Assembly: GCA_024698585.1 (NCBI GenBank)
Contig: JAILRB010000021.1
Coordinates: 62,001-126,000 of the forward strand
Reading direction: 5' to 3'
DNA from: Eubacterium sp.
GTDB lineage: Bacteria > Bacillota > Clostridia > Lachnospirales > Lachnospiraceae
DNA: 64,000 bases
In this document: in pieces, positions 1-9,153 of the stretch
Position numbering within the stretch: the stretch's first letter is position 1
Layout: each line of letters starts with the position of its first letter
Program-made: the position numbers and the translations under genes
Notes under the pieces: generated by a model
The model's database searches: none
What the model was told of the DNA's origin: nothing
Seen by the model: the letters and a program-made list of their open reading frames with translations, nothing else

Positions 1-737
1 CCAACCATTGTAATCACACCTAAAATCATTGGATTCGCCTCATGAATTTTTGTTACATCAAATCCTTCTTTATTCTGAATCATCCAGAACAAATAAATAA
101 AGTCTGCAACAATTGCGATACAGAAAAAGAATACGCTATATGCAATTGCAGAACTTTTAGTGTTTCGCTTCTTCACTACCGGCTTATCTTTTCTGAAATC
201 AATGGTATAAGATAATAGAGCCAGCAAATAAACGGTAATGACTGTTTCCGGAATCATATAGGCCATATTATAAATTATGGAATTCACCATACTATCCACG
301 GTAGGAATAGAAACATTCACCCAAGCGGTGGCACCTGCCAATACATGGAAAACAAATCGTAAGAAACAAACAAAAATTCCGGCTGTCACAACCGTGGATG
401 TCTGTGGTCTTTGTCTCTTCCACCATCCCACAATACCAACAATCGTATATGCAAGGATGTAATCCAACAAAACAATTTCGACTGCGCTTACGGTATCCGA
501 AGCATTAGAAACATTATGAAAACCGGCAGCCAACTGTAACAAACTAAATACAAATGCTGAAAGCAATCCCCATAATAAGCCCTGGCGATAACTTAATACA
601 ATCAGCGGGAGCATACATGCCAAAGTAACACCGCCACCATAAGGCATTTTCACGATCACAATAAAACTTAAAATAAATGCAACAACAATTACTACTGCAC
701 ATTCAATGAGAATATCTTTTGTCCCCTGTTTACTCAT
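1..737 (-). CDS. thiT: Energy-coupled thiamine transporter ThiT-like membrane protein (3' end truncated by window edge)
   Basis: Not in the ORF track because it runs off the window. Reverse-complement reading from ATG at 737 gives MSKQGTKDILIECAVVIVVAFILSFIVIVKMPYGGGVTLACMLPLIVLSYRQGLLWGLLSAFVFSLLQL..., the ThiT/YuaJ pattern, with an AGGAGG RBS. Confidence 0.8.
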   Translation of the reverse strand, partial: MSKQGTKDILIECAVVIVVAFILSFIVIVKMPYGGGVTLACMLPLIVLSYRQGLLWGLLSAFVFSLLQLAAGFHNVSNASDTVSAVEIVLLDYILAYTIVGIVGWWKRQRPQTSTVVTAGIFVCFLRFVFHVLAGATAWVNVSIPTVDSMVNSIIYNMAYMIPETVITVYLLALLSYTIDFRKDKPVVKKRNTKSSAIAYSVFFFCIAIVADFIYLFWMIQNKEGFDVTKIHEANPMILGVITMV

Positions 738-894
738 ATGCAAACCTCCTTTTCTGTGCTTACCGAAGGTCTGAATCTGAAAAACATAAGATTTTTCCTT
801 TTATACAGCTATTGTCCGAATCATATATAATTGAAATAAAATCCATTTCAAACCCAGAATTACCTCGGCAATATTCCGAATCTATTATAAGAAA

Positions 895-923
895 ATTTTA
901 TCTTTTTCCTATACATTTGTCAA
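895..923 (-). promoter_or_regulatory. Sigma-A-type promoter for thiT (TTGACA-17-TAAAAT)
   Basis: Minus strand TTGACA (923-918), 17-nt spacer, TAAAAT (900-895), immediately after the trpA stop codon. Confidence 0.65.
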
Positions 924-929
924 TAAATT

Positions 930-1718
930 CTACAAGGATTCCGACACAGAAATACAGGCATCTTTCATGGATTTTACGTATTCCCCAACATAAGGAACTG
1001 CATCTTTTCCATGCTCTGCAATGATTCGTACAATGGCACTACCAACAATGGCACCATCTGCATATTTGCAGACATTTGCTGCCTGTTCCGGTTTTGAAAT
1101 TCCGAAACCAATGGCACATGGAATATCTGTTGCTTCTTTTACTAATTTTGTCATAGCTCCTAAGTCGGTAGTAATATTATCTCTCACGCCGGTAACGCCT
1201 AAGGAAGATACCACATAGACATACCCTTGAGCAGATTTTGCAATCTTATGAATTCGTTCCTTGGAAGTCGGTGCAACCAATGGAATCAAGTCAATTCCTG
1301 CCTTTTCACAGTACGGAGCCATTTCTTCCCGCTCTTCGAAAGGAACATCTGGAACAATGATTCCGGAAACGCCACATTCGTTGCAACGTTCTAAAAACTT
1401 TTCCGTTCCGTATTTAAAAATAACATTAGCGTAAGTCATGAAAATCAATGGAATGGTAACCTGATCCTTAATTTCCTTTAAGGCATCCATTAATTTATCT
1501 GTGGTAGTTCCGGCATTCAGTGCTCTTAAATCCGCTTCCTGAATTACCTCACCTTCCGCAATCGGATCTGAAAATGGAATACCTACTTCAATGATATCTG
1601 CTCCGTTTTTCTGAATTTCCAAAATCAGTTTTTTCGTTGTTTCAAGGTCCGGATCTCCACCGGTAATAAACGGAATAAATGCCTTTCCGTTTTTAAACGC
1701 ATCACTTATTCTACTCAT
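930..1718 (-). CDS. trpA: Tryptophan synthase alpha chain
   Basis: [28 protein letters not shown]...; start moved to the internal Met overlapping the trpB stop. Confidence 0.95.
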   Translation of the reverse strand: MSRISDAFKNGKAFIPFITGGDPDLETTKKLILEIQKNGADIIEVGIPFSDPIAEGEVIQEADLRALNAGTTTDKLMDALKEIKDQVTIPLIFMTYANVIFKYGTEKFLERCNECGVSGIIVPDVPFEEREEMAPYCEKAGIDLIPLVAPTSKERIHKIAKSAQGYVYVVSSLGVTGVRDNITTDLGAMTKLVKEATDIPCAIGFGISKPEQAANVCKYADGAIVGSAIVRIIAEHGKDAVPYVGEYVKSMKDACISVSESL

Positions 1719-2895
1719 AAATCTGTACTCCTCTATATCTTGCAATGGCTGCCACGTCTTTATCTCCACGACCTGACACGTTAATAACTACAATTTTATC
1801 CTGATCCAATGTTGGAATATATTTCAATGCATATGCAATGGCATGAGAACTTTCAATGGCTGGAATAATTCCTTCCACTCTGGAAAGATATTCGAATGCC
1901 TGCACAGCTTCTTCATCCGTAATTGCTTCATAACGGGCTCTTCCAATATCACGAAGCATCGCATGTTCCGGTCCGATTCCCGGATAATCCAGACCTGCTG
2001 AAATAGAATATACCGGTGCGATTTGTCCGTATTCATTCTGACAGAACAGAGTCTTCATTCCATGGAAAATTCCTTCTGTTCCGTTTGCCATGGTTGCCGC
2101 ATTTTTTGGATTGTCCACACCTAATCCTGCCGCTTCACAACCGATCAATTCCACACCTTCGTCTTCAATGAAGTGATAAAATGCACCAATGGCATTGGAT
2201 CCACCACCGACACAGGCGATCACTGCATCCGGTAATTTCCCTTCTTTTTCCTTCATCTGTTCTTTGATTTCCTTACTAATGACACTCTGGAAATCACGAA
2301 CCATGGTCGGGAACGGATGTGGGCCCATGACAGAACCAATCACATAAAGGGTATCGTCCATTCGATTCGTCCATTCTCTCATGGCATCATTAATGGCATC
2401 CTTTAAGGTCTGGGTTCCACTTTCCACCGCATGAACCTTTGCACCTAATAATTCCATACGGAATACATTTAATTTCTGACGTTCGCAGTCTTCCTTTCCC
2501 ATGAAGATTTCACATTCCATCCCCATAAGAGAGGCTGCTGTTGCAGTGGCAACCCCATGCTGTCCGGCACCTGTTTCTGCAATAACTCTGGTCTTACCCA
2601 TTTTCTTTGCCAAAAGAACCTGTCCCAAGGCATTATTTAATTTATGAGAGCCGGTGTGATTCAGGTCCTCACGCTTTAAATAAACTTTTGCCCCGCCTAA
2701 ATCTTTTGTCATTTTCTCTGCATAATATAATCTGGATGGACGACCAATATATTCATTAAATAATGTCTTTAATTCTTCATTAAATTCCGGGTCATTCTTA
2801 TACTTTTCATATGCTTCCTCTAATTCATTGACAGCAGTCATTAACGTTTCCGGAACATACTGTCCTCCATGAATTCCAAATCTCCCTTTACTCAT
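1711..2895 (-). CDS. trpB: Tryptophan synthase beta chain
   Basis: [16 protein letters not shown]...[19 protein letters not shown]...; TrpB signature. Confidence 0.96.
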   Translation of the reverse strand: MSKGRFGIHGGQYVPETLMTAVNELEEAYEKYKNDPEFNEELKTLFNEYIGRPSRLYYAEKMTKDLGGAKVYLKREDLNHTGSHKLNNALGQVLLAKKMGKTRVIAETGAGQHGVATATAASLMGMECEIFMGKEDCERQKLNVFRMELLGAKVHAVESGTQTLKDAINDAMREWTNRMDDTLYVIGSVMGPHPFPTMVRDFQSVISKEIKEQMKEKEGKLPDAVIACVGGGSNAIGAFYHFIEDEGVELIGCEAAGLGVDNPKNAATMANGTEGIFHGMKTLFCQNEYGQIAPVYSISAGLDYPGIGPEHAMLRDIGRARYEAITDEEAVQAFEYLSRVEGIIPAIESSHAIAYALKYIPTLDQDKIVVINVSGRGDKDVAAIARYRGVQIYE

Positions 2896-2908
2896 TAATT
2901 ATTTCCTC

Positions 2909-3682
2909 CTAACTATCCAGTTCTTTCAACATTTCCATTTTATTCTCACTGCGCATGAAGGTTTCGCCAATCAACACGCCATTTACCTGTGCGGCTTTCA
3001 GTCGACGAATATCTTCTTTCGTCTTAATTCCACTTTCCGCCACAAACAGAATATCAGATGGAACCAATTTACGCAAACGTTCACTGTTCGAAATATCTAC
3101 TGTGAATGTTTTTAAATCTCGATTGTTTACACCGATCATGCGGGCACCTGCGCGAATTGCGTTCTCGATTTCTGCTTCATCATGTGCTTCAACCAAAGCG
3201 GATAATCCTAAGGTATCACAAATTGCAATATAATTCTTTATGGTTTCCTCGTCTAACAGGGAACAAATCAGTAACACTGCGGATGCACCATGAATTTTTG
3301 CATCGTAAATCATGTATTCATCCACCACGAAGTCCTTTCGAATTAACGGAACGGATACTTCTTCACTGATGGCCTTCAGATATTTTTTATCTCCTTTGAA
3401 AAACTCCGGTTCGGTTAAAACGGAAATACATCCGGCACCGGCTTTCTCATATTCCTTTGCAATCTCCACAAAAGGGAAGTCTTCTGCAATGATTCCTTTG
3501 GACGGAGATGCTTTTTTCACTTCACAAATAAAAGTCATTCCATCTTTTGCAATGGCCTTTTCAAAAGAAAAGGTTCCTTTCGGGAGTTTCATTGCTTCTT
3601 CCCGGACGAGTTCCAAAGCCTTTTCACTTTTTTCTTTTTCAACACGTTTTCTGGTAGCTTCTGCTATTGTATCTAATATCAT
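2909..3682 (-). CDS. trpC: Indole-3-glycerol phosphate synthase
   Basis: MILDTIAEATRKRVEKEK...CEVKKASPSKGIIAEDF...GVNNRDLKTF; start set to the internal Met. Confidence 0.95.
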   Translation of the reverse strand: MILDTIAEATRKRVEKEKSEKALELVREEAMKLPKGTFSFEKAIAKDGMTFICEVKKASPSKGIIAEDFPFVEIAKEYEKAGAGCISVLTEPEFFKGDKKYLKAISEEVSVPLIRKDFVVDEYMIYDAKIHGASAVLLICSLLDEETIKNYIAICDTLGLSALVEAHDEAEIENAIRAGARMIGVNNRDLKTFTVDISNSERLRKLVPSDILFVAESGIKTKEDIRRLKAAQVNGVLIGETFMRSENKMEMLKELDS

Positions 3683-3692
3683 CTTATTTCCT

Positions 3693-4703
3693 CTATGCAT
3701 TTGTTGCCTGAACAAATTCTTCTAATTTTGCTAATGCCTTACCACTGTCGATGGTTTCTTCTGCAATCTTAATTGCCTGTCCGTAAGAAATACCTTCCTT
3801 GTAAAGATAAATACATGCAGCTGAATTTAACAGAACCGCATTTCTCTTTGCTCCGGTAATCTTACCACTTAAGATATCTCTTGCAATCTGAGCATTTTCC
3901 GTTCCGTCTCCGCCTTCTAATTCAGACTTATCGCTTAATTGAATTCCGTAAGCTTCCGGATTTAATTCATATGTTGTTGTAGTACCATTACGAATTTCAC
4001 AGACTGTTGTTTTAGCGCTGGCAGAAATTTCATCCATGGTATCCTGTCCAAACACAACCATTCCTTTGGTTACTCCTAATTTAATAAGAACCTGAGCAAT
4101 CGGCTCTACTAATTTTTCATCATAAACACCAATGATATCCATGGTAGCACCGGCTGGATTTGTTAATGGTCCAAGAACGTTAAAGATGGTTCTAATTCCC
4201 AATGCGCCTCTAACCGGTCCTACAAATCTCATTGCCGTATGATATTTCTGTGCGAACAAGAAGGTCATGTTTGTTTTTTCCAAGACTTCTTTCGCCTTTT
4301 CCGGTTCAATGGTAATCTTTGCGCCTAAGCATTCCAATACGTCTGCCGCACCGGACTTACTGGAAACACCACGATTTCCATGTTTTGCAATCTTACATCC
4401 TGCAGCTGCAGCCACAAAAGCGGATGTGGTAGAAATGTTAAAGGTGTTCGCCTTATCTCCACCGGTTCCTACGATTTCCATCAATTCAAAATCATGTTCC
4501 AGTTTTGTTCCGTTATCTCTCATTCCCTGAGCAGAACCTGTGATTTCTTCTACGGTTTCCCCTTTCATACGAAGTGCAACTAAATATGCACTAATCAGAA
4601 CTTCCGGTGTTTCTCCGCTCATAATTTCATTCATACATTCCTTTGCTTCATCAAAGGTTAAATTCTGTCCTTCTGTTAATTTTCCGATCGCTTCTTTAAT
4701 CAT
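3693..4703 (-). CDS. trpD: Anthranilate phosphoribosyltransferase
   Basis: EIVGTGGDKANTFNISTTSAFVAAAAG...KHGNRGVSSKSGAADVLE. Confidence 0.96.
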   Translation of the reverse strand: MIKEAIGKLTEGQNLTFDEAKECMNEIMSGETPEVLISAYLVALRMKGETVEEITGSAQGMRDNGTKLEHDFELMEIVGTGGDKANTFNISTTSAFVAAAAGCKIAKHGNRGVSSKSGAADVLECLGAKITIEPEKAKEVLEKTNMTFLFAQKYHTAMRFVGPVRGALGIRTIFNVLGPLTNPAGATMDIIGVYDEKLVEPIAQVLIKLGVTKGMVVFGQDTMDEISASAKTTVCEIRNGTTTTYELNPEAYGIQLSDKSELEGGDGTENAQIARDILSGKITGAKRNAVLLNSAACIYLYKEGISYGQAIKIAEETIDSGKALAKLEEFVQATNA

Positions 4704-4721
4704 TTTTGATTCCTCCTGTAT

Positions 4722-5297
4722 CTATCTGATATTTAAAAAATTCGTTAATATTGTTTTTCCTTCCGGTGTTAAAACCGATTCCGGATGGAATTGTAAACCG
4801 TAAATCGGATATTCCTTATGCTGTACTGCCATAATTTCCTGATCCAGTTCATCGATGGCGATGACTTCCAGTTCTTCCGGAATGCTGTCAGCCTTCGCAG
4901 ATAAAGAATGGTATCTGGCACCTTTAAAAGTGTCTCCCAATCCCTCAAACAACGGTGATGGATTTGTTACCGTCATCTCACTTTGTTTTCCGTGCATTAG
5001 CTGTTTTGCATAGGTTACTGTGGCTCCAAACACTTCACAAATGCTCTGGTGTCCCAAGCAAACACCTAAAATTGGATATTTACCTTTCAGTTCCCGAACA
5101 ACCTCTTCACAAATTCCGGCATCTTCCGGTTTTCCCGGTCCCGGTGATAAAATGATGTGACTCGGATTTAACTGAATAATTTCTTCAATCGTATACTCGT
5201 CATTTCGAACAACCTTGACATCTCCGTTGCTTAACTCTCCAACGTACTGAACCAGGTTGTATGAGAAGCTGTCATAATTATCAATTAACAATACCAT
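4722..5297 (-). CDS. trpG: Anthranilate synthase glutamine amidotransferase component
   Basis: LLIDNYDSFSYNLVQYVGEL...GVCLGHQSI...GLQFHPES. Confidence 0.95.
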   Translation of the reverse strand: MVLLIDNYDSFSYNLVQYVGELSNGDVKVVRNDEYTIEEIIQLNPSHIILSPGPGKPEDAGICEEVVRELKGKYPILGVCLGHQSICEVFGATVTYAKQLMHGKQSEMTVTNPSPLFEGLGDTFKGARYHSLSAKADSIPEELEVIAIDELDQEIMAVQHKEYPIYGLQFHPESVLTPEGKTILTNFLNIR

Positions 5298-6754
5298 TAA
5301 TCATTCACCTCGCTTCCCTTTTTTACAGCATCCATTGCCGCTGCAGCTTTATGTGCACATTCCATATATTCATTGATTGGAACACTATCTGCCACGATTC
5401 CGGCTCCGGCCTGAACACAAACCTTGTTTCCTTTTTTCACAGCAGTTCGAATGGCAATACAAACATCTAAGTTTCCGGATAAATCAATATATCCGATTGC
5501 CCCGCCATACACACCTCTCGGTTCCACTTCCAATTCCTGAATAATTTCACAGGCGCGGAACTTTGGTGCTCCGGATAAGGTTCCTGCAGGAAGTAATGCG
5601 GAAACCGCATCGCAGGCATCATACTGTTTTCCTAATTTTCCACAAACAGTGGAGGCGATATGCATTACCTTGGAAAAACGATGTATTTTCATATATTCTT
5701 CCACGGTCACACTTCCGAATTCAGCGATTCGTCCAATATCATTTCTTGCCAGATCCACCAGCATGTTGTGCTCAGCCAATTCCTTCTCATCCTGAAGTAA
5801 TTCTACCTCTAATGCCTGATCTTCCTCGTCGTCCTTTCCACGAGGTCTTGTTCCCGCTACTGGGAAGGTTGTCAATTTTCCGTTGACCAGTTTTACCATG
5901 GTTTCCGGAGATGCTCCGGCAATCTGTAAATCTCCAGCCTGAATGTAGTACATATACGGAGAAGGATTTGTTGTACGAAGTACTCTGTATGCATTTAATA
6001 AAGAGCCTTCATATTCTGCTTCAAACTTTCTGGAAACAACCCCCTGGAAGATATCTCCTTCCTTGATATAATGCTTCGTTTTTTCCACCATATCGCAATA
6101 TTCTTCCTCCGTCATATTGCTTTGGAATACGACCTGCTGACTCTGTTTCGTTTTCTGCAATGGTTTCTCATCATTGATCAATGCAATCATTTTTTCGATT
6201 TCCAATAATGCTGCATTGTATCCCTGTTTTCCGTCCTTTGCCTTCATGTTTGCAATAACAATAATTTTCTGCTTCAAATGGTCATATACGAAAACCTTGT
6301 CAAAAAGCATCAAATGAAAATCATCCACATCGCTGCTTCCCAACTGTAGTTTCGGTTCTGCATAACCAATCATGTTATATCCGAAATATCCCACAAAACC
6401 ACCGGTAAAGGTTGGGAATCCTTCCATCTTCGGTGACTTATATTTATCCAACAAAGTTCTTAAGAAATTCATTGGATCTGTTTCCAATGTGGTTTCAATT
6501 TCTCCACTCTTCTGAGTCACCTTTCCATCCTTACAGGTCACTTCTAAAACCGGTTCGTATCCTAAGAAAGAATATCTTGCCCATTTTTCTCCACCTTCCA
6601 CGCTCTCCAGTAGAAAAAAGTTTTTTGCAAAAGCTTCCATCTTTCTTAACAAAGTAATCGGTGTGATTACATCTGCATAGATTTCTTTTGCAATTGGAAT
6701 CAGACTGTAATCATTCAAGTAATTTTCAATCGCTTCGTAAGATGTTGTATTCAT
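5297..6754 (-). CDS. trpE: Anthranilate synthase component I
   Basis: FPVAGTRPRG...ELAEHNMLVDLARNDIGR...GTLSGAPKFRACEII; chorismate-binding family. Confidence 0.95.
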   Translation of the reverse strand: MNTTSYEAIENYLNDYSLIPIAKEIYADVITPITLLRKMEAFAKNFFLLESVEGGEKWARYSFLGYEPVLEVTCKDGKVTQKSGEIETTLETDPMNFLRTLLDKYKSPKMEGFPTFTGGFVGYFGYNMIGYAEPKLQLGSSDVDDFHLMLFDKVFVYDHLKQKIIVIANMKAKDGKQGYNAALLEIEKMIALINDEKPLQKTKQSQQVVFQSNMTEEEYCDMVEKTKHYIKEGDIFQGVVSRKFEAEYEGSLLNAYRVLRTTNPSPYMYYIQAGDLQIAGASPETMVKLVNGKLTTFPVAGTRPRGKDDEEDQALEVELLQDEKELAEHNMLVDLARNDIGRIAEFGSVTVEEYMKIHRFSKVMHIASTVCGKLGKQYDACDAVSALLPAGTLSGAPKFRACEIIQELEVEPRGVYGGAIGYIDLSGNLDVCIAIRTAVKKGNKVCVQAGAGIVADSVPINEYMECAHKAAAAMDAVKKGSEVND

Positions 6755-6824
6755 TTTGTCCTCCTTAAATAATTTCTTTTTGGGACAAGATTTACTGCAT
6801 TTTCTTCATTATGCAAATAAAAAA

Positions 6825-7125
6825 AGCTCTCGTCCCTCTTCACAAGGGACAAGAGCTATCATATACTCCTGCGGTGCCACCCAAATTAATGTATAACACA
6901 TTCACTCATCGCATACCATCATATGCTTACCTTTTTAACGGCAGGTACCCGTCAGCGTCTACTTTTCACGATATTCGTAAATTTCAAGCTGCCCTCTCAG
7001 GTCCATTCACTTCTGACTATCTGCTATCTCTCACCAACCGATAACTCTCTGTATAGAATCGTCTGGAAGCTACTCCTCCTGATCAACGGTTTCTCAACTA
7101 ATTCACAGTTTAATGCCTGAACGCA
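6825..7125 (-). promoter_or_regulatory. T-box leader of the trp operon, tryptophan (UGG) specifier candidate
   Basis: Minus strand TTTGGGTGGCACCGCAGG (T-box core, about 6869-6883), then a terminator hairpin AGCTCTTGTCCC...GGGACGAGAGCTTTTTTT (6825-6857). Specifier loop GAATGGACC carries TGG at 7003-7005. Confidence 0.92.
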
Positions 7126-7195
7126 TTCTTGTCAATATTTTTTCTGAAAAATATCGAAAAGAATCCAGCGTTCCTTTTCTAATGATTTTCAAAGA

Positions 7196-8311
7196 CTAAG
7201 CAATGATTTCTTTACATAAACGTAATGCAGAATCAATGACCATATCCATATCATAGTACTTATACTCTGCCAATCGACCTCCGAAAAGAATTTTTTCTTC
7301 CTCATCTGCTTTCTTCTTATATTCCTGATAAAGTTTCGTATTCAGTTCATCATTTACCGGATAATATGGTTCATCACCAAATTTCCATTCCGAACTATAT
7401 TCTTTACTGATAATCGTTTTCGGAATATCATTTCCATCATCATCTTTTCCAAACTCAAACCACTTATGTTCAATGATTCGTGTCCAAGGAGTTTCACGGT
7501 CTGTATAATTTACTGCCGCATTTCCTTGGAAGCTTGGCTGATCCAACAATTCATTTTCGAATCGTACGGAACGATACTGAAGATATCCCAGTTCATAATT
7601 AAAATATGCATCGATCGGTCCGGTATAAATTACATGCTCTGCCATGGCATCAAATTCAGCTTTTCGATCGAAATAATCCGTATTCAGTAAAACCTCAATT
7701 CCATCCAGCATATTGGCAACCATCTTCGTATAACCGCCAACAGGGATTCCCTGATATAATGCATTAAAATAATTGTTATCAAAAGTCAGTCGTACCGGCA
7801 AACGCTTAATGATAAACGCCGGCAATTCCTTACAGTCTCTTCCCCACTGTTTTTCCGTATATCCTTTAATCAGTTTTTCGTAGATATCACGTCCCACAAG
7901 AGAAATCGCCTGTTCTTCTAAATTCTTCGGTTCTCCTGTAATTTCTTTTCTCTGTTCTGCAATTTTATCCGCTGCTTCCTGTGGTGTTACTACCCCCCAC
8001 ATTTTATTAAAGGTATACATGTTAAACGGTAAGGAATATAACTCTCCTTTATAGTTAGCAACCGGCGAATTGGTAAAGCGGTTAAATTCTGCAAAACGAT
8101 TCACGTATTCCCAAACTTCTTTCAGATTCGTATGGAAAATATGCGCTCCATACTTATGTACATGGATTCCCTCAATCTTTTCGGTATATACATTTCCTGC
8201 AATGTTCGGACGCTTATCAATTACAAGAACTTTATTTCCTGCTTCTTTTAATTTCTGAGCACACACGGAACCGAACAAACCGGCTCCCACAATTAAGTAA
8301 TCATATTTCAT
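7196..8311 (-). CDS. glf: UDP-galactopyranose mutase
   Basis: MKYDYLIVGAGLFGSVCAQKLKEAGNKVLVIDKRPNIAGN...; Glf family. Confidence 0.95.
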   Translation of the reverse strand: MKYDYLIVGAGLFGSVCAQKLKEAGNKVLVIDKRPNIAGNVYTEKIEGIHVHKYGAHIFHTNLKEVWEYVNRFAEFNRFTNSPVANYKGELYSLPFNMYTFNKMWGVVTPQEAADKIAEQRKEITGEPKNLEEQAISLVGRDIYEKLIKGYTEKQWGRDCKELPAFIIKRLPVRLTFDNNYFNALYQGIPVGGYTKMVANMLDGIEVLLNTDYFDRKAEFDAMAEHVIYTGPIDAYFNYELGYLQYRSVRFENELLDQPSFQGNAAVNYTDRETPWTRIIEHKWFEFGKDDDGNDIPKTIISKEYSSEWKFGDEPYYPVNDELNTKLYQEYKKKADEEEKILFGGRLAEYKYYDMDMVIDSALRLCKEIIA

Positions 8312-8326
8312 ATTCTGTTTCCTTCT

Positions 8327-9046
8327 CTAACTGTTTTTCTTCATACCCTTCTTTAATTTTCTGAAATCTCCTAACGCCTTCCATCCAATTTTGATAATTC
8401 TCTTGATGTTGATGGAGTTCGTTCCTGCCTGACGCGGTTTAAAAGTTATTTCCTTAAAGGTAATCTTTTCCTTGTAGTATGAAAAGTAAGTCGTAAACAT
8501 AATGTTCGGAAGATTATAATCTTCCCACATACGATCAATATATTTTCCTACCAAATCACTTTTCATTAAACGAAATGGTGCATTAGCATCTTTTACCTTC
8601 ACACCAAAATAGAGTCTTAAAAGAAAACATACAACATTTTCCACAAACTTTCTGGATTTTCCATCTCCACGAACAGTTCTGTTTCCGATGATGGCATCAT
8701 ATTCATTTCTCAAATCCCAAAATGCCTGAAATTCGTCCGGATTCGTCTGTCCGTCAGAATCTGTCTGAAAAATATAATCTGCCCCTTCCTGAATCGCATA
8801 GCGATAAGCATAAAGAACGGTAGGGCCATGTCCGCCATTCGGTTTCGTCAATGGTAAGAATAACGGCTTGTCTTTCGCATACTCCTGCATCATTTCAAAA
8901 GTGCGATCCTTACTACCGTCATTTACAATGACCAGACGGGATTCCCCACCAACTTTCTCCACAATCGGATACCATGCATCAATAACTCCCTGAATATTCT
9001 CTTCTTCATTGTATGCAGGCATCACAATATATAACTTGTCTCCCAT
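8327..9046 (-). CDS. Glycosyltransferase family 2 protein
   Basis: YIVMPAYNEEENIQGVIDAW...LVIVNDGSKDRT...QTDSDGQ; GT-A fold family 2 motifs. Confidence 0.9.
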   Translation of the reverse strand: MGDKLYIVMPAYNEEENIQGVIDAWYPIVEKVGGESRLVIVNDGSKDRTFEMMQEYAKDKPLFLPLTKPNGGHGPTVLYAYRYAIQEGADYIFQTDSDGQTNPDEFQAFWDLRNEYDAIIGNRTVRGDGKSRKFVENVVCFLLRLYFGVKVKDANAPFRLMKSDLVGKYIDRMWEDYNLPNIMFTTYFSYYKEKITFKEITFKPRQAGTNSINIKRIIKIGWKALGDFRKLKKGMKKNS

Positions 9047-9153
9047 AATTTCACGTTCCTATCCTTCTGTCTTTTTTCCATCATTATTTTATCATAACAG
9101 TAAGAAAAGTCCACACTTTTTCGACAAAGTAAGGACTTTTCTGCTACCCTCTG

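Noticed and set aside
738-895. TPP riboswitch upstream of thiT
   Set aside because: Expected for thiamine transport genes, but conserved TPP core sequences are not visible; reported instead as an unassigned leader.
719-1024. ORF-track entry antisense to trpA/thiT leader (and many similar 60-140 aa antisense ORFs across the window)
   Set aside because: They overlap strongly supported genes on the opposite strand, have no recognisable domains and show composition typical of antisense reading.
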